Virus record (IMG/VR): IMGVR_UViG_3300046028_010384
Span: 1 to 23,144 of that record
Length of the DNA stretch: 23,144 nucleotides
DNA from: a virus
Strand: one strand, 5' to 3'
Within the stretch, counting starts at the first letter, position 1, and the number at the start of each line of letters is the position of its first letter. Made by a program: the position numbers and the translations under genes. The notes under the pieces were generated by a model, which made no database searches, had not been told where the DNA came from, and was given only the letters and a program-made list of their open reading frames with translations. This document shows positions 14,533 through 21,415 of the stretch, piece by piece.

Positions 14533-15616
14533 AAATAACCCGAATTACATGCTTTACTTGTCTGGTCTCATTACAGAGAATCAATATTACGACATATTGG
14601 AAGGCAAAGTAAACGAAAATTATTTCGAAGATAAAAGTAAATCTGATCACTTAAAAGAAGTCATAGATATAATGAAATGGCAGTTCAAAGTTAAAGATAA
14701 AATTGATGCGGGTATTGATGTAGATGAAAAATTAGAAAGATACGCTGAACTTAACAAAGATCTAAAAGACGCTTTGTACAAATACATAACAACTAGAGAA
14801 GATTATGACACTGTCAAAATAAAAGACAAATTTAATGATGGCGATTATAAAAAGATGCGATTAGATGCAATAAATTATGTCAACTTACACAACCAAGTTT
14901 CTTGGAAAGCACAAGAATTTAAAGGATGGACTCAATTTTGGAAAATCGAAACGATTCCTAAAGACACACAATTTCAATCTCACAAATGGTTTTGGACAAT
15001 TGAACCAAATTCACATAAAAGTTTTATCGACAGCGTTAAATTCCTTCCTTCGGAGTTTGATAAAACAACAAAATTGAAAGATGTGTATTTTTCTTTTAAA
15101 ATTGCAAACGATGAGGATGTTGCTAAAAGCCACAGAGACACATTAGTGCTTCATTACAAGGATCAAAATGCAGGTCCAGATATAAAAAGAGTTGTTGATA
15201 ATTTTATTGCAAAACTTAAAATTGTTCCAGTTGATCGTAAAAAAGCATTTTCGGGAATGGCTTCTGATGAAGGAGTTGATGTGCATGGAAGTTCTGAAAC
15301 TGAGTTGATTTGTAGTCAAGTAATAAAGCAAATTGAATACAATCAAGAAGTAATGAAATCATTATCTGATGGTGAAATTACAAATACTATAAATCATCTT
15401 ATAAAAAACGCATACGATAAATCTAGGCATAGGAAGCCACTACCACAAGGCACATCAATTACAGATATGGCACAAAAAATAAAAGATCCTAGATGGAATA
15501 TGATGTACAAACAATGGGTCAAAGGTGATAAAAAAGATATGGAACTTGCTAGAAAATTGGCTTTTTCTGGAGTAAATCATGATATGAAACATTTAGGTTT
15601 TAATTCAAAAAAGTAA
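14522..15616 (+). CDS. Tagged protein of the MYNKNNPNY type, 364 aa
   Basis: The frame is open from 14483, but the start at 14522 is chosen because the product then begins MYNKNNPNYMLYLSGLITE, nearly identical to the start of the next gene. The overlap with the upstream gene is again 11 bases. I-T-E (17-19) is a possible prohead-protease site. A Lys/Glu-rich helical part follows, then a domain with WFWTIEPNSHKSF and VYFSFKIANDEDVAKSHRDT leading to LVLHY (Arg205-Tyr212) and VDVHGSSETELICSQVI. The R-D-T-L-V-L-H-Y region faintly recalls HopA1-type effector or lyase domains; I would not rely on it. The C-terminus SITDMAQKIKDPRW matches the end of the next protein. Function is unknown; probably head cargo or a virion protein. 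Confidence 0.85.
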   Translation: MYNKNNPNYMLYLSGLITENQYYDILEGKVNENYFEDKSKSDHLKEVIDIMKWQFKVKDKIDAGIDVDEKLERYAELNKDLKDALYKYITTREDYDTVKIKDKFNDGDYKKMRLDAINYVNLHNQVSWKAQEFKGWTQFWKIETIPKDTQFQSHKWFWTIEPNSHKSFIDSVKFLPSEFDKTTKLKDVYFSFKIANDEDVAKSHRDTLVLHYKDQNAGPDIKRVVDNFIAKLKIVPVDRKKAFSGMASDEGVDVHGSSETELICSQVIKQIEYNQEVMKSLSDGEITNTINHLIKNAYDKSRHRKPLPQGTSITDMAQKIKDPRWNMMYKQWVKGDKKDMELARKLAFSGVNHDMKHLGFNSKK

Positions 15617-15620
15617 AAAC

Positions 15621-16505
15621 ATGTACAATAAAAACAATCCGAACTACAATCTGTACCTAGCTGGAATCATTACTGAAAACCAGTACTATGAAGCAATTGA
15701 TGATGCACAAGAACAAATCAAATCGCCTACAGGAGCTACGCTAACTCATTATTTTGAAACCGCACAAGGATCTAAATATATTTTATCATCCAATAACGAA
15801 TCAAGAAGAATAAAATCTTATCATTCTAATACTGGAGGAGAAGATTCTGGTCTTAAAAATTGGTACGGTAAATGTTTCTTTACTCCAGAAAAATTCCAAA
15901 CTAATTTTCTTGCTTATCAACAATTAAACTCATATGGAATATCAAATATAGCATTGACATCAATCAAACAAGGCTATCTTACTTTTATGATGCATGATGG
16001 AAAAGAATGGGTTCCAGTAAGATTTAAAGATGCTTATAAAAAAGCAGTCAAAAACATGCCAGAAAAAGCAGAAGACATCATGGAATTCCCTTTTGTTAAA
16101 ATACCAACTATTGGATATAATGCCATCGAATGGAACGAAAAGGGTAATAAGACCATAAAAGAATACCACCCCGGATCTCCAGTGGCTATTGTTAAAGACA
16201 TTAAAGATGCTACAGAAGATATTAAAGCATTTACTTCAAATGATGTAACTTCTAATACTCCACAAGCAAAACCTTCTAATACTCCGCAAGTTCAATCTGA
16301 GAAACAAACACTAGATGATTTAGCTTCTAAAGTTGGCGATACTAAATGGCACTCTCTTTTTGATGTCTTTCAAAGATTATCTTTTAGAAATCCAGAAAAA
16401 GCTAAAGTTATTGGCAATGCATTGCAACAAGCGGCAGAAGAAAACAATATGCAACATATTCAACCATTTGTTAAAACATATGTAGATGCACAAAAAACAC
16501 AATGA
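15621..16505 (+). CDS. Tagged protein of the MYNKNNPNY type, 294 aa
   Basis: Starts MYNKNNPNYNLYLAGIITE, then NQYYEAIDD, a near copy of the N-terminus of the gene just upstream, four bases away. The middle is different: GSKYILSSNNESRRIKSYHS, GLKNWYGKCFF and HDGKEWVPVRFKDAYKKAV form a compact domain I cannot name. A Pro/Ser/Thr-rich linker with twice-repeated SNTPQ follows near 212-225. The end, TLDDLASKVGDTKWHSLF, resembles the C-terminal module of the upstream protein. The shared ends with unlike middles suggest a cassette-like family built for one destination, probably the phage head. No Shine-Dalgarno site is seen, so coupling to the upstream gene is likely. Confidence 0.85.
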   Translation: MYNKNNPNYNLYLAGIITENQYYEAIDDAQEQIKSPTGATLTHYFETAQGSKYILSSNNESRRIKSYHSNTGGEDSGLKNWYGKCFFTPEKFQTNFLAYQQLNSYGISNIALTSIKQGYLTFMMHDGKEWVPVRFKDAYKKAVKNMPEKAEDIMEFPFVKIPTIGYNAIEWNEKGNKTIKEYHPGSPVAIVKDIKDATEDIKAFTSNDVTSNTPQAKPSNTPQVQSEKQTLDDLASKVGDTKWHSLFDVFQRLSFRNPEKAKVIGNALQQAAEENNMQHIQPFVKTYVDAQKTQ

Positions 16506-16549
16506 TGAAATAAAGGAACATTTTCTACAGACACAAGGAAAATACACAC

Positions 16550-17290
16550 ATGATTGCTGACTTTTTAAGAGGCGAATATATTTATGATGGATACACACTA
16601 ATAGGTGCTGATGGTGATGTTGGCGATATGGGTCATGAGGCTCATATCATGCAAACAATTTGTTCAACATATGCAGAACAACTAGTTCAAATTGCAGAAG
16701 ACTCAATAGATAAAGCAAAAGTATCAAAAGAACTTCTTCAAGAATTAGAAGAAAGCAAAATAAAAGTTAAAAAAGATATTCGTAGTGATAATTATGACAC
16801 ATTCGATGTATTTAATCTCTATAGTTATATACAAAAAATTAACCCACAATTGGTATCTAATGAAAAATTAAAAGAAGGTATGTGGGCATTAAGAGGTGGA
16901 GATGCCAGAAAATATGGATGTAAATATTTAGGATATATTCTCATTAGACAAAATAATTTTGAAGTGTGGGAATTAAATCAAGAAACATCTAAGAAAATTG
17001 TAAATGCATCTCATGAAATAGCACAAGATTATATGGACATATTAGACGAAAAAGATATTGAAGAACAAGAAGTTGAAGTTTACTCTTACAAAACAAATCA
17101 ATCTAGAAATTATACTCTCGGAGAATTAGAACAAGGTCAAATTTTAAAGACTGCTACTGCACCAACCACAAAAGCTTCTATGTATATTCCCCCACCTTCT
17201 GTGACAAAAAAACTTTCACCTACACAAAGACATCAATTGCTTTATACAAGTGAAAGCTTTTCTTTCAAGGAATGGCTAAAAAGTAATTGA
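16550..17290 (+). CDS. Hypothetical protein with a tag-like C-terminus, 246 aa
   Basis: Unrecognised, acidic, 246 residues. The N-terminus MIADFLRGEYIYDGYTLIG is not a standard tag. The middle includes a helical region (AEQLVQIAEDSIDKAKVSKE) and GMWALRGGDARKYGCKYLGY with FEVWEL, which looks like a small alpha/beta domain. A Pro/Thr-rich linker leads to the last 13 residues, SESFSFKEWLKSN, which reproduce the F-K-E-W-L core of the N-terminal tags elsewhere in the window (compare SFKEW at 154-158 of the gene at 10920). AAGG lies ten bases before the ATG. Either the targeting signal works at the C-terminus here, or this is the scar of a fused downstream tagged gene. Function is unknown. Confidence 0.82.
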   Translation: MIADFLRGEYIYDGYTLIGADGDVGDMGHEAHIMQTICSTYAEQLVQIAEDSIDKAKVSKELLQELEESKIKVKKDIRSDNYDTFDVFNLYSYIQKINPQLVSNEKLKEGMWALRGGDARKYGCKYLGYILIRQNNFEVWELNQETSKKIVNASHEIAQDYMDILDEKDIEEQEVEVYSYKTNQSRNYTLGELEQGQILKTATAPTTKASMYIPPPSVTKKLSPTQRHQLLYTSESFSFKEWLKSN

Positions 17291-17316
17291 TAAGGCAACC
17301 AGAATAAAAACAGTAA

Positions 17317-17958
17317 TCATAATCCATTTCCGCCATTATTGAATCCACCACCAAACTGACCACCACCAAACTGACCACCGCCACCACTCTGAAATGCTGA
17401 ACCACCTACACCAGATATAATGCCTTGCATTGCCATTTGATAAAAAGGATTGTTCATACCCACAGCTTGACCTCCAGTGCCGCCAAATTGTCCAACTCCA
17501 CCGCCCTGACCAAATTGACCACCACCAAATTGACCACCACCAAATTGACCACCACCAAATTGACCACCACCAAATTGACCACCACCAAATTGACCACCAC
17601 CAAATTGACCACCACCAAACTGACCACCACTATTCATTACTCCACCACCTGTAGAAAGTGGAATTTGATAAAGTTGCGAGATTTGCATTCCCGGAGTATT
17701 GTTTTGTGTGTATTGGGCAGTACCTTGAATTCCTCCAGTATTTTGTTGGAAGCCGCCACCGCCAAAACCGCCACCAATACTAGAACTACTTCCAGTATTG
17801 AAATTAATGTTTTGATTAGAAATCTGTGCTTTAACTGTATTGTTTAATGCAGGTGGTGCTGGTGGAGCAGGTGGTAGTATAAATCTATATCTTGATTCTT
17901 GAGATATAGCAAAATTTGAAACAAAAGTTAAAAAGCTAATTGTCAATAATTTGTTCAT
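17317..17958 (-). CDS. Secreted Gly-rich protein with (GGGQF)n repeats
   Basis: 213 residues. Residues 1-19 (MNKLLTISFLTFVSNFAIS) form a Sec signal peptide, with a likely cut before QES. A Pro-rich patch (LPPAPPAPPAL) follows, then Gly/Gln/Asn/Ser-rich sequence with a tandem block of GGGQF pentapeptides and a second short block near the C-terminus. The hydrophobic stretch NPFYQMAMQGIISGVGGSAF lies between. AAAGGA precedes the ATG. There is no enzyme domain; a flexible or self-associating surface or periplasmic protein is the best guess. It is the only plainly exported product here and the only minus-strand gene in the right half, which hints at separate acquisition or expression. Function is unknown. 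Confidence 0.82.
   Translation of the reverse strand: MNKLLTISFLTFVSNFAISQESRYRFILPPAPPAPPALNNTVKAQISNQNINFNTGSSSSIGGGFGGGGFQQNTGGIQGTAQYTQNNTPGMQISQLYQIPLSTGGGVMNSGGQFGGGQFGGGQFGGGQFGGGQFGGGQFGGGQFGGGQFGQGGGVGQFGGTGGQAVGMNNPFYQMAMQGIISGVGGSAFQSGGGGQFGGGQFGGGFNNGGNGL
17521..17625 (-). repeat. 15-base tandem repeat encoding GGGQF
   Basis: Seven head-to-tail 15-base units (plus-strand ACCACCAAATTGACC), six identical and the last with one C for T. A partial unit precedes them, and two more related copies lie near 17348-17378. Identity at the DNA level, including third positions, suggests slippage or recent expansion. Changes of whole units keep the frame. Confidence 0.93.
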
Positions 17959-18029
17959 ATTTATTTCCTTTTATTTTATATATAAATTAATTATAGAATA
18001 TAAATTTTTAAATTAAAAAGGCTCATAAC

Positions 18030-19493
18030 ATGAGAACATTTGCACAATATCTAGAAAACAGAGATCAAAAATTTTATGACCAGATTATTGATGAGGGTAT
18101 TGTAGGAGATGCAGCCAAGTGGGTTGGAGATAAGGCTAAAGGAGCTTATAAGGGAGTCAAGGACTTTTTCGGAGAGTTCATGTCTAAGCTTAAGGATCAA
18201 TTCGGAGACTTTAAAACCGACATGAGTAGACTCAAAGAATTAGACAAAGAACATAAGTTGGATCAGATGAAGCGTGATATCGATGAAGCAGAGAAATTGG
18301 GAAATGAACAACATAAAAAAGAAGTAAGAAAAAGATGGTTCAAATGGTTAGTTACCGCAGGAGTAATTCTTGTTACGGCTCTAACAGTATCGGCAGGACA
18401 CGCTCATGGTGGCGGTCCATTAGACGGTCCTCTGGTAAAACATATGCCAGACAAAACCGGAGATTCACATGGTCTAGATGGCATTCAAAAGACGATAGAC
18501 GATGCCAAGGGATCAATCCACAACGCTGAGAAGGTTGGTTTTATGCCACTCAGTCATTTCGAAAAACTTGGAAAAGAAGATAATGTACTTTCTGGAATAA
18601 AATGGGAATTAAAAAATAATATGAATGGCAAAAGTCTTTTGAAATTCAAGAACGCTCTTGGGAAAGAAGGAGAATTCTCAAAGATTTTCAACCACACCAT
18701 TCAGAAATCTGGGGTAAAGGAAGCCATCAGCGTAGCAAATGAACTTTCTAAGATATCAAAGATTGGAAATTATGATTCCATGGAAATGATCAAAATTTTA
18801 AAATCAGAAATTTCAAAAGACGCAAGTTTGAAAAATAGTCCTGAGTTTAAAGAATTGATAAAATCTTTTAGTGGTGACATTACGCAAGGCAGCGAATATA
18901 CGAAAAAGATCGAAGATCACATCAAAAAAGACAAGGCAGATTCGGAAAAATCTGCAGCCGATAAAGAAGTCCAAGCAAAAAAAAATATGGCAAATCAAGA
19001 AAAACAAAAAAAGGTTTCCGATCAAGACGATAAAGATTACGCAGTTAAAAAGCAAGAAAACGAAAAGACCAAAGGTGAAATTTTAAAAACCGCACCATCT
19101 GACATAATCAACAAAATTCACGCCAGTTCAAATTCAGCTGTTAAAAGCCTATCACAGAACGAACTTGACAACATAATAATAAAGACTTTCAAGGATCAAG
19201 GCGATAAAGCAGGACTTCAGTTGATAAACATTATATCCATGAAAGGTGCCTTGGCAAATATTACAAGTAAACAACACACCGATGATTACGGCTATATGAA
19301 ATTTACATCTGGTCCGGAATTCGTAAAGCAGTCCGTTAAGAAATTAGGATCGAGTCCAGAAACCATGAAGGAATTAGATAGAATTTATAAAGGCGGACAG
19401 GATGGAAGCCATAAAAAGATAGGAATAGAATATGGCTATAAAGAGTCGATACGAGAATGTCTCGTTCTTGCAGGATTAGCAATTAACAATTAA
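18030..19493 (+). CDS. Tagged membrane-segment protein, 487 aa
   Basis: Begins MRTFAQYLENRDQKF, a variant tag shared with the next gene. I-D-E at 20-22 is a possible cleavage site. About 25-70 is amphipathic helix (DAAKWVGDKAKGAYKGVKDF), 70-102 is charged coiled coil, then one membrane span at about 103-122 (WFKWLVTAGVILVTALTVSA) and a His/Gly-rich hinge (GHAHGGGPLDGP). The rest is helical, with a very Lys/Glu/Gln-rich coil around 295-350 and the end MKELDRIYKGGQDG. Function is unknown. A packaged protein with one hydrophobic segment could insert into the host membrane during DNA entry, which is speculation. Codon use seems somewhat less AT-rich at the 5' end than in neighbours. AAAGGCTCA precedes the start, as at 1450. 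Confidence 0.86.
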   Translation: MRTFAQYLENRDQKFYDQIIDEGIVGDAAKWVGDKAKGAYKGVKDFFGEFMSKLKDQFGDFKTDMSRLKELDKEHKLDQMKRDIDEAEKLGNEQHKKEVRKRWFKWLVTAGVILVTALTVSAGHAHGGGPLDGPLVKHMPDKTGDSHGLDGIQKTIDDAKGSIHNAEKVGFMPLSHFEKLGKEDNVLSGIKWELKNNMNGKSLLKFKNALGKEGEFSKIFNHTIQKSGVKEAISVANELSKISKIGNYDSMEMIKILKSEISKDASLKNSPEFKELIKSFSGDITQGSEYTKKIEDHIKKDKADSEKSAADKEVQAKKNMANQEKQKKVSDQDDKDYAVKKQENEKTKGEILKTAPSDIINKIHASSNSAVKSLSQNELDNIIIKTFKDQGDKAGLQLINIISMKGALANITSKQHTDDYGYMKFTSGPEFVKQSVKKLGSSPETMKELDRIYKGGQDGSHKKIGIEYGYKESIRECLVLAGLAINN

Positions 19494-19518
19494 TTAATTT
19501 TTAAAATTAGGATTAAAC

Positions 19519-20313
19519 ATGAACATAAATTATTCGTTCTCAAATTACTTGGAAAATAGAGATTTAAAAGAAGTCGCAGAATATATGACTGGCGATGATG
19601 CAAATATAACCATCAGAGATCTTGATGGAAGAACTTACTTGGCTTCACATAAAGAATTAGGATCTATTCTTCAATTTGAACATGATTGGAATTTAGATTC
19701 TAAAAAAATGGGAACAACATCATTTGACAAAGATGTCACACATCGTGGCTTTCGAGTGAGCTTGCCTCAAAAACAAGATAAATATGGTAAAGACATGGCA
19801 TCTGATCAATCAAAATTATTAGGCTCATATTTGGCAGCTATAACAAAATTTATAAAAGAATATAAACCGGGAACTTTAGATTTTGGATCTCTTTTTAGTG
19901 ATGTTAGTGGCAATAGAAGTGAGATAATTCCACTTATGCAAAAATCTTTGAAAACTATTGCAATGAAAAATGATATGTCATTTTTAAATAACAAAATGTT
20001 GAACAAAGATGCTCTAGAATCTTTAAATCGCAAAACAAGAGTAGCTGGAAAAGGCTTTACTGGAATTGATGATGAAAAAGAAACACAGTCTGGATATAGA
20101 GGTAGTGATAAAACAGAAAAACAAATTAGACAAGATAGAATGCAGAACATGATGGGCAAAAGATCTTCTATTCAACAAACTAAAGATTTTATGTCTCAAC
20201 AAAGAAGCGAATATGATGCGAAAAAAAAAGCTAGAGATGAAAGATTAGCTCCAAAACCTGCACCTGCACCTGCACCAAAGAAATCATTTTTTGGCGGAAT
20301 GTTCGGATCGTAA
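19519..20313 (+). CDS. Tagged protein of the YLENRD type, 264 aa
   Basis: Begins MNINYSFSNYLENRDLKEVAE. FSNYLENRDLK parallels FAQYLENRDQK of the gene just upstream, 25 bases away. L-K-E at 16-18 fits the cleavage rule. Residues about 25-130 look like a mixed alpha/beta domain (ANITIRDLDGRTYLASHKEL, THRGFRVSLPQKQDKYG). The C-terminal third is basic and helical (KQIRQDRMQNMMGKRSS), then PAPAPAPKK and FFGGMFGS. The Gly/Phe tail resembles a docking or insertion peptide. AGGA lies eight bases before the ATG. I do not recognise the family; the shared tag suggests the same destination as its neighbour. Confidence 0.85.
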   Translation: MNINYSFSNYLENRDLKEVAEYMTGDDANITIRDLDGRTYLASHKELGSILQFEHDWNLDSKKMGTTSFDKDVTHRGFRVSLPQKQDKYGKDMASDQSKLLGSYLAAITKFIKEYKPGTLDFGSLFSDVSGNRSEIIPLMQKSLKTIAMKNDMSFLNNKMLNKDALESLNRKTRVAGKGFTGIDDEKETQSGYRGSDKTEKQIRQDRMQNMMGKRSSIQQTKDFMSQQRSEYDAKKKARDERLAPKPAPAPAPKKSFFGGMFGS

Positions 20314-20345
20314 AAATTATTGATAATATATTATTCTTATAGAAA

Positions 20346-20358
20346 TGTCAATTTGACA
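20346..20358 (+). promoter_or_regulatory. Palindrome containing a consensus -35 box
   Basis: TGTCAATTTGACA has 6-base arms around a single T, and its right arm is a perfect -35 TTGACA. The sequence 17 bases on is AATATT, a poor -10 that runs into the ATG at 20382, so promoter function in this direction is doubtful. A dimeric repressor site controlling the adenine methyltransferase gene fits better. Confidence 0.35.
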
Positions 20359-20381
20359 TAATTCTAAAAAATAGGAATATT

Positions 20382-20885
20382 ATGGAAGTCAATAGAACTT
20401 GGTGCATGCCATCAATTTGGACATTTGGCATGAAACCTATTTCGCCTTTATTCCAAAAATATAATGTGGGTAAAGGATGGGTCGATCCATTCGCTGGAGA
20501 AAAATCACCAGCAGAATATAGAAATGATATTGAAGGCAGAGGCAATCCATCTCAAATGGATGCTCTAGAATATCTCAAAACATTATCATCTGATACTTTC
20601 TGCGGAGTCTTATTTGATCCTCCATATTCAACTGAACAATGCCTAAGAAGATATACTCCTAAACATGCTGGAACTGCTGGTCGTGCAGAATATTGGGCTA
20701 AATGCAAAGATGAAATTGCCAGAATTACAACAAAAGATGCCATTTGTATTAGCTTCTGTTGGGATAGCGTTGGTATAGGTAAAAATCGAGGTTTTCAAAT
20801 TATAGAAGTATTACTCATTTGCCACGGAGCTTGTCATAACGATACCATCGTAACGATTGATAAAAAAAATAAAAATGCCTCATAA
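20382..20885 (+). CDS. Adenine-specific DNA methyltransferase (phage type)
   Basis: 167 residues. DPPY (79-82, in GVLFDPPYSTEQ) is the catalytic motif of N6-adenine methyltransferases. GKGWVDPFAGEKSPAEYRNDI (the region around Asp35-Phe37) is the start usual for a phage family that keeps V-D-P-F-A in place of the classic F-x-G-x-G. MDALEYLKTL lies between the two, and ICISFCWDSVGIG with GFQIIEVLLICHG follows. It is short and without an evident target-recognition domain, and no nuclease partner adjoins it, so it is an orphan enzyme, probably for masking phage DNA. It has no tag, so it acts in the infected cell. AGGA is seven bases before the ATG, under a palindromic upstream site. It is not closely similar to the methyltransferase at 7499. 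Confidence 0.9.
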   Translation: MEVNRTWCMPSIWTFGMKPISPLFQKYNVGKGWVDPFAGEKSPAEYRNDIEGRGNPSQMDALEYLKTLSSDTFCGVLFDPPYSTEQCLRRYTPKHAGTAGRAEYWAKCKDEIARITTKDAICISFCWDSVGIGKNRGFQIIEVLLICHGACHNDTIVTIDKKNKNAS

Positions 20886-20959
20886 ATGGATTACAAAATT
20901 TAAAAAATACTAAAAAAACAATATATATTTATAAGCTAATTTCACAAGGAACAATTATT

Positions 20960-21412
20960 ATGAAATCATTCATGGAATTTTTACAACTTAAAGAAGAAGA
21001 CAATCCATCTGCTATGCGTGGAGGAAAAACTGCAAATAAAGTTATTGAAGACTTACTTCATTTTAAAGTAGGCGACAAATTGCTATTCAATAGCAAACCA
21101 ATTCAAATCGAAGGTATTATTGTAGATGCTACCGATTCAAATAATAAAAGAATTCAAAAAAGATTAAATTCTGTGAAGGAAGCTGCTGATTTTGTTGATA
21201 ACAATTCCAACTTGATGGATGGCGTTGTCGAAACTTACTTTGGAAGCAATCCAATTTATCTTTTGAACATTACTGGTGGAATTATAGCACGACATTTTAT
21301 GGCAGATAAATTACTACAACAAGTAAAACCTATTCCAGAAGATGATTCTCCCTTGGCTGTTAAAAAATGGAAATCATATGGTGAGCATAAAAAATCATTA
21401 TCTGATTGGTAA
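20960..21412 (+). CDS. Small tagged protein, 150 aa
   Basis: Begins MKSFMEFLQLKEED, a clear tag with L-K-E at 10-12. After cleavage, about 138 residues would remain. FKVGDKLLFNSKPIQIEGIIV (about 36-56) suggests a small beta-barrel, then a helix (RIQKRLNSVKEAADFV) and PIYLLNITGGIIARHFMADK. I do not recognise the family. AAGG stands about ten bases before the ATG, in an AT-rich leader with TATATTTATAA. The next tagged gene starts three bases after its stop, so the two are probably made together. Confidence 0.86.
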   Translation: MKSFMEFLQLKEEDNPSAMRGGKTANKVIEDLLHFKVGDKLLFNSKPIQIEGIIVDATDSNNKRIQKRLNSVKEAADFVDNNSNLMDGVVETYFGSNPIYLLNITGGIIARHFMADKLLQQVKPIPEDDSPLAVKKWKSYGEHKKSLSDW

Positions 21413-21415
21413 ACC

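Noticed and set aside
14900-15330. HopA1-type effector domain in the 364-residue protein.
   Set aside because: Only a loose pattern (R-D-T-L-V-L-H-Y and spacing) supports it. Without a profile search the claim is too weak to report as a call.
17521-17625. Short regular repeats that could suggest a CRISPR or iteron array.
   Set aside because: The 15-base units abut without spacers and encode GGGQF in frame, so they are coding tandem repeats.
17425-17847. Plus-strand open frames through the Gly-rich gene with (HHQID)n and (KLTTT)n repeats.
   Set aside because: They are opposite-strand readings of the 15-base repeat. The minus-strand frame has a signal peptide, a ribosome site and sensible composition.
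4851-18006. T4 late-promoter-like TATAAATA boxes with one mismatch (near 4851, 6712, 9050, 17981, 17999).
   Set aside because: In DNA this rich in A and T, 7-of-8 matches are expected often. Distances to starts vary and one would cut off the ribosome site. A genome-wide position test would be needed.
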